From the NCBI GenBank assembly GCA_017430985.1, contig JAFRLZ010000008.1, positions 1 to 64,000 of the forward strand: DNA of 64,000 bases, given 5' to 3'. Made by a program: the position numbers and the translations under genes. The notes below the pieces were generated by a model that was not told the origin of the DNA, made no database searches, and saw only the letters and a program-made list of their open reading frames with translations. The stretch comes from Oscillospiraceae bacterium (lineage in GTDB: Bacteria; Bacillota; Clostridia; Oscillospirales; Oscillospiraceae). Every line of letters starts with the position of its first letter. Within the stretch, counting starts at the first letter, position 1. Positions 35,600 to 44,617 of this stretch are shown here, in pieces.

Positions 35600-36466
35600 T
35601 CAGCTTTTCTTCACATAGGCGCCGAAGGTGAACTCCGGGTCGTAATGCGCGTAAAACTCCTCGTAACAGATGCCGTGCTCCATGATGAAGGTGGCGGCCT
35701 CCACGCCGACATAGCGGTAATGATAGGGCTCGTCCCAGCCGGTCAGCAGGAGCTTGTTGGTCGGGTAGCGCTTGATGAAGCCGTACTGGGCGCAGATGCT
35801 GTCCAGATAGGCGAAAAATTCCTTGTTCATATTTTCGTAGACCAGGCGCGTGCGCTGCCGGTCGAGGATGTCCACCGCGTAGCCGAGCTGGTGCTCGCTG
35901 CTGCCGGGGAACATGACGATCGTGCGCGCCTCTGCCACGGCGATCTGGTAGCGCTCGTCCATATAGTCCGACACGGGTGGATTCATGCCCATGGCGATCT
36001 GGCTGGCCTTGCCGTTGAAGAGCTTTTCCTGATAGGAATAGGAGCGATAGGCGCCCGCGATATAGGGCGAATAGCCGTGGTCGCGCATATCCTGCAGCAT
36101 GGCCTCCAGATAAGGCAGGATCTCCGCGTCGAAGAGCTGGTTCGTGCCGCTGATCTTGCCCGTATCGTCGGGCTTGAAGGCCGACGAGAGCAGATGGTCG
36201 TCGTTGACGATGGTATACTGGCGCTTTTCCTTCAGATCCTCCACCGTGAGCTTCGGCCACTTGACGGCGTTGGGGTCCGGCGTCGGCGTGGCGGAGGGGT
36301 CGAGATAGGTGAAGCTGTCGGCGCTGGTCAGTCCGCCCTGCGCGCCTTCAAAAACGACGGGCTTGGTCCGGTCCGTCCGGGCGTTGACGACGAGATACAA
36401 GGCCAGGCAGAGCGCCGCCATCTCAAAGAGCCAGAGGACCTTGTTCCGTTTCTTGTTTTTCTTCAA
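35600..36466 (-). CDS. VanY-type D-alanyl-D-alanine carboxypeptidase (M15)
   Basis: This membrane-anchored (TM about 10-27), extracellular zinc peptidase trims the terminal D-Ala of peptidoglycan stems. The M15B ligands are visible in SEHQLGYAVDI (His and Asp) and EPYHYRYVG (catalytic Glu and third His). A short Pro/Thr-rich linker follows the anchor. Nothing here indicates vancomycin resistance: no vanH, vanA or vanX genes are nearby, so a housekeeping role is likelier. It lies between aroQ and the translation operon. Confidence 0.9.
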   Translation of the reverse strand: MKKNKKRNKVLWLFEMAALCLALYLVVNARTDRTKPVVFEGAQGGLTSADSFTYLDPSATPTPDPNAVKWPKLTVEDLKEKRQYTIVNDDHLLSSAFKPDDTGKISGTNQLFDAEILPYLEAMLQDMRDHGYSPYIAGAYRSYSYQEKLFNGKASQIAMGMNPPVSDYMDERYQIAVAEARTIVMFPGSSEHQLGYAVDILDRQRTRLVYENMNKEFFAYLDSICAQYGFIKRYPTNKLLLTGWDEPYHYRYVGVEAATFIMEHGICYEEFYAHYDPEFTFGAYVKKS

Positions 36467-36532
36467 ACGCGCTCACCTGCCTTTCTTCAAAATCGTGACT
36501 AAAGTTTATTATATCACAGTTGCGCGGACAAT

Positions 36533-36976
36533 TCAAGTCTGCGCCGCTCCGCCGCGCCGCGCGAGGTGCTCAAGCGCCAGGCGATAGCCCTCGAAGCCGC
36601 AGCCCGCAAAGCGCTTCTCGCAGGCCATGCCCACATAGGACAGACGGCGGAAGGGCTCGCGCCGCTCCGGGTCGGTCAGATGCACCTCCACCGCGGGCAG
36701 GCCCACGGCCTTGAGCGCGTCAAGGAGCGCGACGCTCGTGTGCGTGTAGGCGGCGGCGTTGATGACGAGGCCGTCCGCCGTGCCGTAGGCGCTTTGGATC
36801 TTCTCCACGAGAGCGCCCTCCCAGTTCGACTGGAAGAGCTCGACCTCCAGGCCCAGTTCCGCCGCACATTGGTTTACATAATCTTCTAAGTCCTGATAGG
36901 TCCGCCGCCCGTATAGCTCCGGCTCGCGGACGCCGAGCATATTGAGGTTCGGTCCGTTGAGAACGAGGATCTTCAT
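36533..36976 (-). CDS. aroQ: 3-dehydroquinate dehydratase, type II
   Basis: AroQ converts 3-dehydroquinate to 3-dehydroshikimate. The 147-residue protein has the type II motifs VLNGPNLNMLGVREP (with catalytic Tyr further on in ELYG), INAAAYTHTSVAL and EVHLTDPERREPFR. It is the last shikimate gene of the cluster. A TTATGTAAAC motif copy encodes part of EDYVN (36872-36881). Confidence 0.96.
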   Translation of the reverse strand: MKILVLNGPNLNMLGVREPELYGRRTYQDLEDYVNQCAAELGLEVELFQSNWEGALVEKIQSAYGTADGLVINAAAYTHTSVALLDALKAVGLPAVEVHLTDPERREPFRRLSYVGMACEKRFAGCGFEGYRLALEHLARRGGAAQT

Positions 36977-37017
36977 CTCACAGCGCCTCCTGGGGGTCTG
37001 GTTTCAAAGTTGGGTTT

Positions 37018-37116
37018 GTAGGGGCGATTAAATTGGATGGTGTAGAGGGCGATGCCTTCATCGCCCCGCATAAACAGGTATATTTTCCGCGGGCCGATGA
37101 GGGCATCGGCCCCTAC
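37018..37116. repeat. Compound palindromic intergenic element
   Basis: The outer ends GTAGGGGC (from 37018) and GCCCCTAC (to 37116) are complementary and enclose further hairpins GGGCGATG/CATCGCCC and GCCGATG/CATCGGC. It shares its ends with the element at 22140-22207 and lies in the spacer between aroEK and aroQ. Confidence 0.7.
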
Positions 37117-37153
37117 GGTCAAAAACCGGCGCCTCGCCAAACTCCCGTTTCTG

Positions 37154-38383
37154 TCACATTGCTCCGAGGATCTTCGCCGCCGCCTCCTCGACCGTGCCGT
37201 CGTTGTCGACGACGAGGTCCGCCGCCGCGCGGTAGAGCGGCTCGCGCCGCCGGTAGAGCTCCTCGAGGGGATGCGCCTGTGAGAGCGGTCGTCCCTCCGT
37301 GGGGAGCTTGTCCAGATCGCGGCGCAGCCAGACCACGAGCGAGTTCTGCCGCATGGGGTCGAGGTTCTCCGGCCGCGTCACCGCGCCGCCCCCGGCGGCG
37401 ATGATAAGTCCGCTCCGCTTCGCCGTGTCGCAGAGGACCTCGTGCTCACGGCGGCGGAAGCCCTCCTCCCCCTCGGCCGCGAATATGGCGGGGATGCTGC
37501 GGCCCGCGCGCTCGACGATCAGCGCGTCGAGGTCGGCGAGCGGGCGGCCCAGCTTTTCTGCGAGCGCCGCGCCCACGGTGGATTTGCCGCAGCCGGGCAT
37601 GCCGATGAGCAGGACGTTTTTCGTCTCCCGCTCGATCGAGGCGCGGATGCGCTCCACGAGCCCGTCGTCCAGCCTCGCCCCGGTGAAACGCTCTGCCGCC
37701 GCTTTGGCCTGCGCCACGAGCATGCCGAGGCCGTTCGAGCACACGAGCCCGCGGCGCTCGGCGTCGAGCAGGAGCTTCGTCTTCGCCGGATTGTAGATCA
37801 CGTCGAACACCGCCTCGAGCGCGGGCAGCCGGTCGAGCTCGACGAGGCTGACGCCCGTGTCGGGGTACATGCCTGCGGGCGTGGCGTTCACCAATATCTG
37901 TGCGTCCGCATGCCGCTCGTAAAGGTTTACATAATTTTCTTCTCCCCGTCGGGTGACGACGACCGGCCCGCCCGCGCCGAGATCGCGCAGCGCGGTCTGC
38001 ACCGCCAGCGAGGCGCCGCCGCTGCCGAGCACCAGCGCTTTTTTCCCCGCGACTTCGACGCCCGCGCTGCGGAGCAGCCACAGGAAGCCGTCGTAGTCGG
38101 TGTTGTGACCGAGCAGACTGCCGTCCGGCCGCTTGACGAGCGTGTTCACGCTGCCGATGCGCGCGGCGGTCTCCGTGAGCTCGGCGCAGAAGGGCAGCAC
38201 GGCCTTTTTATAGGGGATGGTCACGTTCAGCCCGTCGAAATCCCGTTTTTCCAGGAACGGGGCGAGTTCTTCCGGCCCGAGGTCATAGAGCCGATATTCG
38301 TAGTCTGCCAGCTGCGCGTGGATCGCGGGCGAAAAGCTGTGACCGAGAGGATGGCCGATCAGGCCGCATGTCATCCGGCTCAT
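37154..38383 (-). CDS. aroE/aroK: Fusion: shikimate dehydrogenase (AroE) - shikimate kinase (AroK)
   Basis: One 409-residue protein carries two consecutive pathway enzymes. Residues 1-255 are shikimate dehydrogenase with SFSPAIH, catalytic Lys59 (NVTIPYKK), Asp96 (GHNTDYDG) and the NADP fold LGSGGAS. Residues about 256-409 are shikimate kinase with Walker A GMPGCGKS (261-268), an Asp in DLDALI and RRREHEVL, and AAGGGAV. The order is dehydrogenase then kinase, matching metabolic order. It overlaps aroC by 4 bases. A TTATGTAAAC motif encodes ENYVN (37925-37934). Confidence 0.95.
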   Translation of the reverse strand: MSRMTCGLIGHPLGHSFSPAIHAQLADYEYRLYDLGPEELAPFLEKRDFDGLNVTIPYKKAVLPFCAELTETAARIGSVNTLVKRPDGSLLGHNTDYDGFLWLLRSAGVEVAGKKALVLGSGGASLAVQTALRDLGAGGPVVVTRRGEENYVNLYERHADAQILVNATPAGMYPDTGVSLVELDRLPALEAVFDVIYNPAKTKLLLDAERRGLVCSNGLGMLVAQAKAAAERFTGARLDDGLVERIRASIERETKNVLLIGMPGCGKSTVGAALAEKLGRPLADLDALIVERAGRSIPAIFAAEGEEGFRRREHEVLCDTAKRSGLIIAAGGGAVTRPENLDPMRQNSLVVWLRRDLDKLPTEGRPLSQAHPLEELYRRREPLYRAAADLVVDNDGTVEEAAAKILGAM

Positions 38384-39741
38384 GGCTCCTCCCCGCCCTG
38401 TCGGGCGCGGCTGGCGCTCAGGACGCCGCGATAGACGGCCTCCACGCTCTTGCCGCAGTCCTCGCCCGCCAGAGCTTTCACGCGGCGCAGGAGCTCCTCT
38501 TCGCGCGCTTCGTCGCGCACCGGCAGAGCTTTTTCCTTCTTATGCCGTCCGATCTCGTCGGACAGGCGCATGCGCTCGGCCAGCAGCGGCACGAGCGCGC
38601 CGTCCACGCGGTCGATCTCCGCGCGCAGCGCCGCCAGTCCGCGCGGCGCCGCCGGGGCGGCCCCCTCCGCGAGCAGCACGTCGAGCAGCACGATCGCGGC
38701 CGCGGCCTCCACGACGGGAACGGCGCGCGGCACGACGCAGGGGTCGTGCCGGCCCGTGATCACGAGCTCCGTCTCCTCCATGGTGGAGAGCCTCACGCTT
38801 TTCTGCGGCTTTGCGATGGAGGGCGTGGGCTTGAAGGCGGCGCGGAACAGGAGCGGCATCCCGTCGCTGATCCCGCCGAGGACGCCTCCGGCCCGGTTCG
38901 TCTCGGTGACGACCGCGCCGTCCCTGACGGCGAAGGCGTCGTTGTTCTCGCTGCCGCGCAGCCGCGCCGCGCCGAAGCCCGCGCCGAAATCCACGCCCTT
39001 GACCGCGGGGATGGCGAAGAGCATCGAGGCGAGCTTGCCTTCCAGCCCGTCGAAGAGCGGGCCGCCGAGCCCGGCGGGAAGGCCGGTGACGATGCACTCC
39101 ACCACGCCGCCAAGGGAATCCCCCTCCGCGGCGGCGGCCAGGATGGCCGCGCGCATCGCCGCGCCCGCCGCCGGCGAGAGAACGGGCAGCTCGCGCTCTT
39201 GCAGCGCCTCCGCCGTTTCCGTGTCGAGGCCCATGGGGTCGAAGGCCTCGTCCGAGACCCCGCCCACCGAAAGGATGTGCGCCGCGATCCGGACGCCGCG
39301 ACGCGCCAGAAGCTGCAGACAGATGCCGCCCGCGACGCACAGCGGCGCCGTCATGCGGCCGGAGAAGGCCCCGCCGCCGCGCATGTCGCAGCCCGCGCCG
39401 TATTTGACCCGGGCTGTATAATCGGCGTGGCCGGGGCGCGGCACGTCCCGGAAGCGCTCATAATCGGCGCCGCGGCGGTCTCTGTTCTCGATGAGCGCCG
39501 TCAGCGGCGCGCCGTCGAGGACGCCGTTGGTCAGGCCGCTGAGGAAGACCGGCCTGTCCGGCTCTCTGCGCGCGGTGGACAGCGCGCTCCGCCCCGGCGC
39601 GCGGCGCTCCAGAAAGCGCTGCAGCGCTTCGAGGTCGACGCGCTCGCCCGCCGGCAGCCCCTCGACCGTGACGCCGACGGAGGCGGCATGGCTCTGTCCA
39701 AAGATTTCCACGCGCAGTTTATCGCCGCGGCTGCAGGACAT
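38380..39741 (-). CDS. aroC: Fusion: chorismate synthase (AroC) - chorismate mutase
   Basis: The first 360 residues are chorismate synthase (FGQSHAASVGVTVEGLPAG, RREPDRPVFLSG, GGVLGGISDG, RHDPCVVPRAVPVVEA). Residues about 368-453 are an AroQ-class chorismate mutase (LRAEIDRVDGALVPLLAERM, with basic and acidic active-site equivalents in EIGRHKKEKALPVRDEAREEE split across helices). Thus chorismate made by the first half can be rearranged to prephenate by the second. I start at 39741 (GGGAGGGG upstream), overlapping aroA by 23 bases. Confidence 0.93.
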   Translation of the reverse strand: MSCSRGDKLRVEIFGQSHAASVGVTVEGLPAGERVDLEALQRFLERRAPGRSALSTARREPDRPVFLSGLTNGVLDGAPLTALIENRDRRGADYERFRDVPRPGHADYTARVKYGAGCDMRGGGAFSGRMTAPLCVAGGICLQLLARRGVRIAAHILSVGGVSDEAFDPMGLDTETAEALQERELPVLSPAAGAAMRAAILAAAAEGDSLGGVVECIVTGLPAGLGGPLFDGLEGKLASMLFAIPAVKGVDFGAGFGAARLRGSENNDAFAVRDGAVVTETNRAGGVLGGISDGMPLLFRAAFKPTPSIAKPQKSVRLSTMEETELVITGRHDPCVVPRAVPVVEAAAAIVLLDVLLAEGAAPAAPRGLAALRAEIDRVDGALVPLLAERMRLSDEIGRHKKEKALPVRDEAREEELLRRVKALAGEDCGKSVEAVYRGVLSASRARQGGEEP

Positions 39742-40945
39742 GGCACTCCCCTCCCAAGCTCTGATAGACATCCCAAAAATCGGGATATGATTTTTTGACG
39801 CAGTCCGCGCCGTGCAGCCGTACTGGGCCGCGGCAGCGCGCGGCCGCCACAGCGGCCATCATCGCGATCCGATGATCGCCGCAGCAGTCAACCGCGCCGC
39901 CTTGCAGCGCCGGCACGCCCCGCAGTACGAGAGCTTCCGGCTCCTCCCGGATCTCCGCGCCGAGCGCGCGCAGCGCCGCCGTGACGGATGTGAGGCGATC
40001 GCTCTCTTTATGCCGCAGCCGCGCCGCACCCCCGATCCGGCAACTCCCCTCCCGCAGGGCGGCCATAACCGCCAACGGCGGGACGAGGTCCGGACACTGT
40101 CTGACGTCGATCTCGACGTCGCCGGGCGCGGCGAGCCGTTCGGCACAGGCCGCGATCCTTTTGTCCCCCTGCCGGGAAGCCGGATCGAGGCCGCGAACGC
40201 TCACGTCGTTCCCCAGCGTGCGCGCCGCGATCCAGAAGGCCGCCTGCGACCAGTCTGCCTCGACGGCCGCCTCGAAGGGCCGGTACTTCTGCGGCGTCAC
40301 CCGGAAGCCGCCGTCCGTTTCCTCGATCCGCACGCCCGCGAGCGCAAGCGCGTCGAGCGTCATGGCGATATAGTCCGCCGATTCCGGAGGCGTGGACGCG
40401 CGGACGGTCGAGACGCCGTCCGCCAGCGGCAGCGCCAGTAGCAGCCCGGAAAAGAACTGGCTGGACACGTCCCCCGGCAGGCTGTACTCCCCGGCCGGGA
40501 GCGCGCCGGACACCGTCAGCGTGTCGCCCTCCTGCCGCCAGTCGATCCCCTTCATTTCAAAGAGCTCGCGGTAGGGGCCCTGCGGCCGCCGCATCAGCCG
40601 ACCGCGCCCGGTGAAGACTCCGCCGCCGCACACGGCCAGCGCCACGGGCAGCAGGAAGCGCAGCGTGGAGCCGGACTCGCCGCAGTCGAAACGCGGCGGC
40701 TCTTCCCGCCGCGCGCTGCCGCCGCGGCCGGTCATGCGCAGCACGCCGTCCCGCTCCTCCCAACGCGCGCCGAGCGCCTCCGCACAGGCGAGCGTCGCCC
40801 GCACGTCGTCGGAAAGATATATGTTATGTAAACTACTTGTCCCCTCCGCCAGCGCAGCGCACAGCAGCAGGCGATGCGCCCGGCTCTTGCTCGGCGGCGG
40901 GGTGACCGCGCCGGAGAGGCGGCGCGGGATCAGTTCCAGATCCAT
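39719..40945 (-). CDS. aroA: 3-phosphoshikimate 1-carboxyvinyltransferase (EPSP synthase)
   Basis: AroA joins shikimate 3-phosphate and PEP. The 408-residue protein has PPPSKSRAHRLLLCAALAEG, DCGESGSTLRFLLPVA, SSQFFSGLLLALP, and RLRHKESDRL. In the second half the catalytic segment GDHRIAMM is present. The short AT-rich motif at 40824-40833 encodes part of SLHNIYLS and stands out from the GC-rich codon use around it. Confidence 0.97.
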   Translation of the reverse strand: MDLELIPRRLSGAVTPPPSKSRAHRLLLCAALAEGTSSLHNIYLSDDVRATLACAEALGARWEERDGVLRMTGRGGSARREEPPRFDCGESGSTLRFLLPVALAVCGGGVFTGRGRLMRRPQGPYRELFEMKGIDWRQEGDTLTVSGALPAGEYSLPGDVSSQFFSGLLLALPLADGVSTVRASTPPESADYIAMTLDALALAGVRIEETDGGFRVTPQKYRPFEAAVEADWSQAAFWIAARTLGNDVSVRGLDPASRQGDKRIAACAERLAAPGDVEIDVRQCPDLVPPLAVMAALREGSCRIGGAARLRHKESDRLTSVTAALRALGAEIREEPEALVLRGVPALQGGAVDCCGDHRIAMMAAVAAARCRGPVRLHGADCVKKSYPDFWDVYQSLGGECHVLQPRR

Positions 40946-40951
40946 GCTCTC

Positions 40952-42004
40952 TCACAGTCCGAGGGCGAGCAGCTCGCCCAGCTCTCTGTCGTCGCTCTCG
41001 ACCAGCTCGCAGCGCCCGAAGCGGCGCGGCAGCACCAGCGTGAGCCTCTCGCCCGCGCGCTTTTTGTCGGAGGCCGCGGCCGCCAGCAATTCCTCCGCTC
41101 CGTAGGGGCAGCGCAGCGGGAGCGAAAAGCGGCGCAGCAGCGTTTCAAGCGTTTCGAGCGTCTCCGCATCGCAGAAGCCCCTGGCCGCGCAGGCGCGTGT
41201 CATCACCGCCATGCCGACTGCCACGGCCGGGCCGTGGTGCCAGCGCCAGCCGCTGCAGCGCTCGATGGCGTGGCCGACCGTGTGGCCGAAGTTCAGCAGC
41301 CGCCGCGCGCCTTGGTCGCGCTCGTCGGCCTCCACGAGCCCGGCCTTGAGCTTGACGCATTCGGCGACGAGCTCCTCGATCCGCTCCTCCGGCGTCTCGC
41401 CGAGCAGGAGCTCCTGCAGCGGCCCTTCGCGCAGGAACGCGCATTTGACGGCCTCGGCCCAGCCCTCGGCCAGCACCTCCCGCGGCAGCGTCCGGAACGT
41501 CTCGGTATCGCAGAGCACCAGCCGCGGCTGCGAGAAGACGCCCATCTGGTTCTTGCCGCCCGGCAGGTCCACCGCGGTCTTGCCGCCCACGGAGGCGTCC
41601 GCCGCGGCCAGCAGCGTCGTCGGCAGAAGCACGCAGGCAATCCCGCGGCGGTAGAGCGCCGCGGCGAGGCCGGCCATGTCGCCGGTCACGCCGCCGCCGA
41701 GCGCGAACACCGCGTCGGCGCGCGTCAGGCCGAGCTCCGCGAGCTTATTGATTATGTAAACTAACGTCTCCGGCGTTTTGACCTCCTCGCCGGCCGGATA
41801 GACGCAGGCGAAGGCCTCGAAGCCCGCCTCCCGCAGGCTCTTCAGCACCGTCTCGCCATAGAGCGGGAAGACGTTTTCTCCCGCGCAGACGACGGCCCGG
41901 CGTCCCTCGATCAGCGGCGCGGCCAGCTCGCCGCAGCGCGGGAGCAGCCCGCCGCCGATCCGCACGGAATAGGGCCGGGAGGCCCTGACCCGTATTTCTG
42001 TCAT
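40952..42004 (-). CDS. aroB: 3-dehydroquinate synthase
   Basis: AroB cyclises DAHP to 3-dehydroquinate with NAD and a divalent metal. The 350-residue protein has the NAD site ALGGGVTGDMAGLAAALYRRG, VDSSVGGKT-like ASVGGKTAVDLPGGKN, and metal-binding LNFGHTVGHAIE. It lies between aroF and aroA with short spacers. The motif at 41752-41761 encodes part of LVYIINKL. Confidence 0.97.
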   Translation of the reverse strand: MTEIRVRASRPYSVRIGGGLLPRCGELAAPLIEGRRAVVCAGENVFPLYGETVLKSLREAGFEAFACVYPAGEEVKTPETLVYIINKLAELGLTRADAVFALGGGVTGDMAGLAAALYRRGIACVLLPTTLLAAADASVGGKTAVDLPGGKNQMGVFSQPRLVLCDTETFRTLPREVLAEGWAEAVKCAFLREGPLQELLLGETPEERIEELVAECVKLKAGLVEADERDQGARRLLNFGHTVGHAIERCSGWRWHHGPAVAVGMAVMTRACAARGFCDAETLETLETLLRRFSLPLRCPYGAEELLAAAASDKKRAGERLTLVLPRRFGRCELVESDDRELGELLALGL

Positions 42005-42017
42005 GGTTCTCCCTTTC

Positions 42018-42812
42018 TCAGCCGCGGACGATCCGCCGGATCTGCCGGGCCTGCTCCGCCAGCTGCGCGAATTCCTCCGGCCGCAGCGCCTGCGCTCCGT
42101 CCGAGAGCGCGTGCGCGGGGTCCGCGTGGACTTCGATCAGCAGTCCGTCCGCCCCGGCGGCGACCGCCGCCAGCGCCATGGGCGGCACGAAGCGCGCCGC
42201 GCCCATCGCGTGGCTCGGGTCCACGAGCACGGGCAGGCCGCTCTTCTCATGCAGCACGGGCACGGCGGAGAGATCGAGCGTGCTGCGCGTGGCCGTCTCA
42301 AAGGTGCGGATCCCGCGCTCGCAGAGGATGATGCGCTCGTTCCCGCCCGCCATGATGTATTCGGCGGCCATGAGCAGTTCCTTGATGGTGCTGGCCAGGC
42401 CGCGCTTGAGCAGCACGGGCTTGTCCACATGTCCCAGCTCCTTGAGGAGCTCATAATTCTGCATGTTGCGCGCGCCGACCTGGATCAGATCCACCTGCTC
42501 GAAAAGCGGGATCTGGCGCGGATCGACGATCTCCGTCACGACGGGCAGGCCCGTGCGCTCGCGCGCCTCCAGCAGCAGGCGGATGCCCTCCGCTCCGAGA
42601 CCCTGGAAGTCGTGCGGCGAGGTGCGCGGCTTGAAGGCGCCGCCGCGCAGCAGTTCTGCCCCCGCGGCCTTCACGCCGTCCGCCGCCGCGAAGAGCTGCT
42701 CCCGGCTCTCGATGGCGCAGGGCCCGGCGATCAGGGTGAACGCCCCGCCGCCGATCTCCGCGCCCGATACGTTTATCACGCGCCCGCTGTTCTCTCTGTC
42801 GATGATATCCAT
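42018..42812 (-). CDS. aroF: 3-deoxy-7-phosphoheptulonate (DAHP) synthase, AroF/KDO8P type
   Basis: This is the first committed step of the shikimate pathway (PEP plus erythrose 4-phosphate). The 264-residue protein is a type I-beta enzyme with [43 protein letters not shown], and DPSHAMG. It has no fused chorismate mutase or ferredoxin-like regulatory domain, so feedback control would have to come from elsewhere. Confidence 0.96.
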   Translation of the reverse strand: MDIIDRENSGRVINVSGAEIGGGAFTLIAGPCAIESREQLFAAADGVKAAGAELLRGGAFKPRTSPHDFQGLGAEGIRLLLEARERTGLPVVTEIVDPRQIPLFEQVDLIQVGARNMQNYELLKELGHVDKPVLLKRGLASTIKELLMAAEYIMAGGNERIILCERGIRTFETATRSTLDLSAVPVLHEKSGLPVLVDPSHAMGAARFVPPMALAAVAAGADGLLIEVHADPAHALSDGAQALRPEEFAQLAEQARQIRRIVRG

Positions 42813-42837
42813 GTTTTTGCCCTCTTATCTCCGTGCT

Positions 42838-43716
42838 TCAGCCGTCGAAGAGGCTGACTTGTTCCTGTTTCTCCGGGAACTCCCCGATCCAGGCGAAGCA
42901 GTCCTCCGGCCGGTACAGCAGACCGTTTTCTCCGCAGATCCGCCGGAGCGAGGCCATCAGCTCGGCCCGGTTCGGACTGGGCAGCTCGTAGGCCGTGCCG
43001 TAGCGCCGGATGTATTTCTCCTTCAGTCCCGGAAAATGCCGGTCGAGTGCCGCGTAATAGTATTCCCGGTCGCCCTCGCGCAGCGTCAGCCCCATGTCGA
43101 AGCACACGACGCCCCTGACGCCCGCGCGCACGCAGGCGTTCAGGATCGCCTCCACATTCTCCCGCGTGTCGTTGATCCACGGCAGAACGGGCGTGAGCCA
43201 CACGAAGGTCGGGATGCCGCGCCGGCGCATCTCCTCGAGCACCTTGAGGCGGCGCGAGGTCGGACAGACATTCGGCTCGACGATCGAGCAGAGCGCGTCG
43301 TCAAAGGTCGTCAGCGTCATCTGCACGACGCATTTGCTCTCACGGTTGATCGCATCCAGCAGGTCGATGTCCCGCAGGATCCGGTCCGATTTCGTCAGGA
43401 TCGAGACGCCGAAGCCGTATCGCCGGATGATCTCCAGACAGCGGCGGGTCAGGCCGAGCTGCTCCTCGCAGTGCATATAGGGGTCGGACATGGAGCCCGT
43501 GCCGATCATGCAGCGCCGCCGCTTGCTGCGCAACGCCGCCTCCAGGAGCTCCGGGGCGTTGCGCTTGACCTCGACGTCCTCGAAGGGGTGCGTGAAGCCG
43601 TAGCAGGCGCTCCGGCTGTCGCAGTAGATGCAGCCGTGCGTGCAGCCGCGGTAGATATTCATGCCGAAGTAGCCCTTGCCGCCGCTCAGCAGTCCCTTCG
43701 CGTCCACCAGATGCAT
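42838..43716 (-). CDS. Radical SAM protein of the SPL/COG1533 group
   Basis: The 292-residue protein has the cluster motif RGCTHGCIYCDSRS (Cys-x3-Cys-x2-Cys), and GSMSDPYMHCEEQLGLTR, which is characteristic of COG1533 proteins related to spore photoproduct lyase. The function of this group is mostly unknown. It is the first gene behind the promoter at 43770-43798 and runs into aroF after 25 bases, so it is co-expressed with the shikimate genes; whether this reflects function is open. Confidence 0.85.
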   Translation of the reverse strand: MHLVDAKGLLSGGKGYFGMNIYRGCTHGCIYCDSRSACYGFTHPFEDVEVKRNAPELLEAALRSKRRRCMIGTGSMSDPYMHCEEQLGLTRRCLEIIRRYGFGVSILTKSDRILRDIDLLDAINRESKCVVQMTLTTFDDALCSIVEPNVCPTSRRLKVLEEMRRRGIPTFVWLTPVLPWINDTRENVEAILNACVRAGVRGVVCFDMGLTLREGDREYYYAALDRHFPGLKEKYIRRYGTAYELPSPNRAELMASLRRICGENGLLYRPEDCFAWIGEFPEKQEQVSLFDG

Positions 43717-43769
43717 GGCCGTCCTCCTGTGTTATGTTAACCATTCGCCGCACATTCCCTTTCATGGTA

Positions 43770-43798
43770 ATGATACCTTTCCCCCGCTTGCCTGTCAA
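43770..43798 (-). promoter_or_regulatory. Sigma-A promoter of the radical SAM-aro operon
   Basis: On the minus strand a perfect TTGACA (43798-43793) and TATCAT (43775-43770) are 17 bases apart. A GTTAACATAA motif lies in the leader at 43732-43741. Confidence 0.8.
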
Positions 43799-43811
43799 GC
43801 GCCTCTCCGGT

Positions 43812-44489
43812 CTATCCCAGCGCCGCGCGCAGCTTTTCCAGCGCCTTTTTCTCGATCCGCGAGACATAGCTGCGGCTGATATGGCAGAGCTGCGCCGTCT
43901 CCCGCTGGGTGTGCCCATCGCCGCCGCCCAGGCCGTAGCGCAGGCGGATGATCTTCGCCTCCCGCTCGGTCAGCACCGTGTCCACGAGCCCGCTCAGCGA
44001 ACGGCAGAGCTCCGCGCTGCCGACGCGCTCGGCCAGATCGTCCTCCTGCGCGAGCACGTCCATGATCGACAGTCCGCCCTCCTCGTCGCCCTCCAGCGCC
44101 TCCGAGAGACTGAGATCGCCCGCCGCGCGCCGCCGGGAGCGGAAATACATCAGGATCTCGTTTTCGATGCAGCGGGAAGCGTAGGTCGCCAGCTTCACGC
44201 CTTTCTCCGGCCGGTAGCTGTCGATGCCCTTGATCAACCCGATGGTCCCGATCGAGAGCAGATCGTCCAGATCGTCTGCCTGCGCGTAGTATTTCTTCAT
44301 GATGTGCGCCACGAGGCGCAGGTTGTGCTCCACGAGCCTGTTGCGCGCTTCGACGTCGCCCGCCGCGCAGCGCGCCAGGCAGTCCTGCTCCTCCTCCCGG
44401 CTCAGCGGACGCGGGAAGGAGCCGCTCGGGGCCAGGCGCAGCGTCAGCAGCAGGCTTTTCATCAGCAGGATCAGGGCTGTTTCGATCAT
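43812..44489 (-). CDS. sigK: Sporulation sigma factor SigK
   Basis: This 225-residue sigma-70 family factor starts with a hydrophobic pro-sequence (LILLMKSLLLTLRLAP) before FPRPLSREEEQ. It has region 2 with NLRLVAHIMKKY and LISIGTIGLIK-like LLSIGTIGLIKGIDSY, and region 4 with TQRETAQLCHISRSYVSRIEKKAL. Length and layout match pro-sigma-K, the late mother-cell factor; sigma-E is the alternative. The gene is uninterrupted, with no skin element. Start at 44489 after GAGGTGA. It implies sporulation ability or ancestry. Confidence 0.9.
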   Translation of the reverse strand: MIETALILLMKSLLLTLRLAPSGSFPRPLSREEEQDCLARCAAGDVEARNRLVEHNLRLVAHIMKKYYAQADDLDDLLSIGTIGLIKGIDSYRPEKGVKLATYASRCIENEILMYFRSRRRAAGDLSLSEALEGDEEGGLSIMDVLAQEDDLAERVGSAELCRSLSGLVDTVLTEREAKIIRLRYGLGGGDGHTQRETAQLCHISRSYVSRIEKKALEKLRAALG

Positions 44490-44572
44490 AGTCTCACCTC
44501 GCTGCATCCTATTCCGGCACGGCTCGTCAGCATGCGTGAAAAAATGACCTGTCTGTAAAGCTTTCGGAAAAG

Positions 44573-44605
44573 CGAACGACCCCGGGCTTCTCCCGGGGTC
44601 GTTCG
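44573..44605 (-). terminator. Intrinsic terminator after the phosphotransferase gene
   Basis: Perfect 14-base arms (44573-44586, 44592-44605; CGAACGACCCCGGG) with a 5-base loop are followed on the minus strand by CTTTTCC. A GTTTACATAA motif copy sits between the stop codon and the hairpin (44609-44618). Confidence 0.85.
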
Positions 44606-44617
44606 ACGTTATGTAAA

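Noticed and set aside
35600..36466. VanY as part of a vancomycin-resistance cluster
   Set aside because: No vanH, vanA/B, vanX or paired regulatory genes lie beside it; M15 carboxypeptidases are common housekeeping enzymes.
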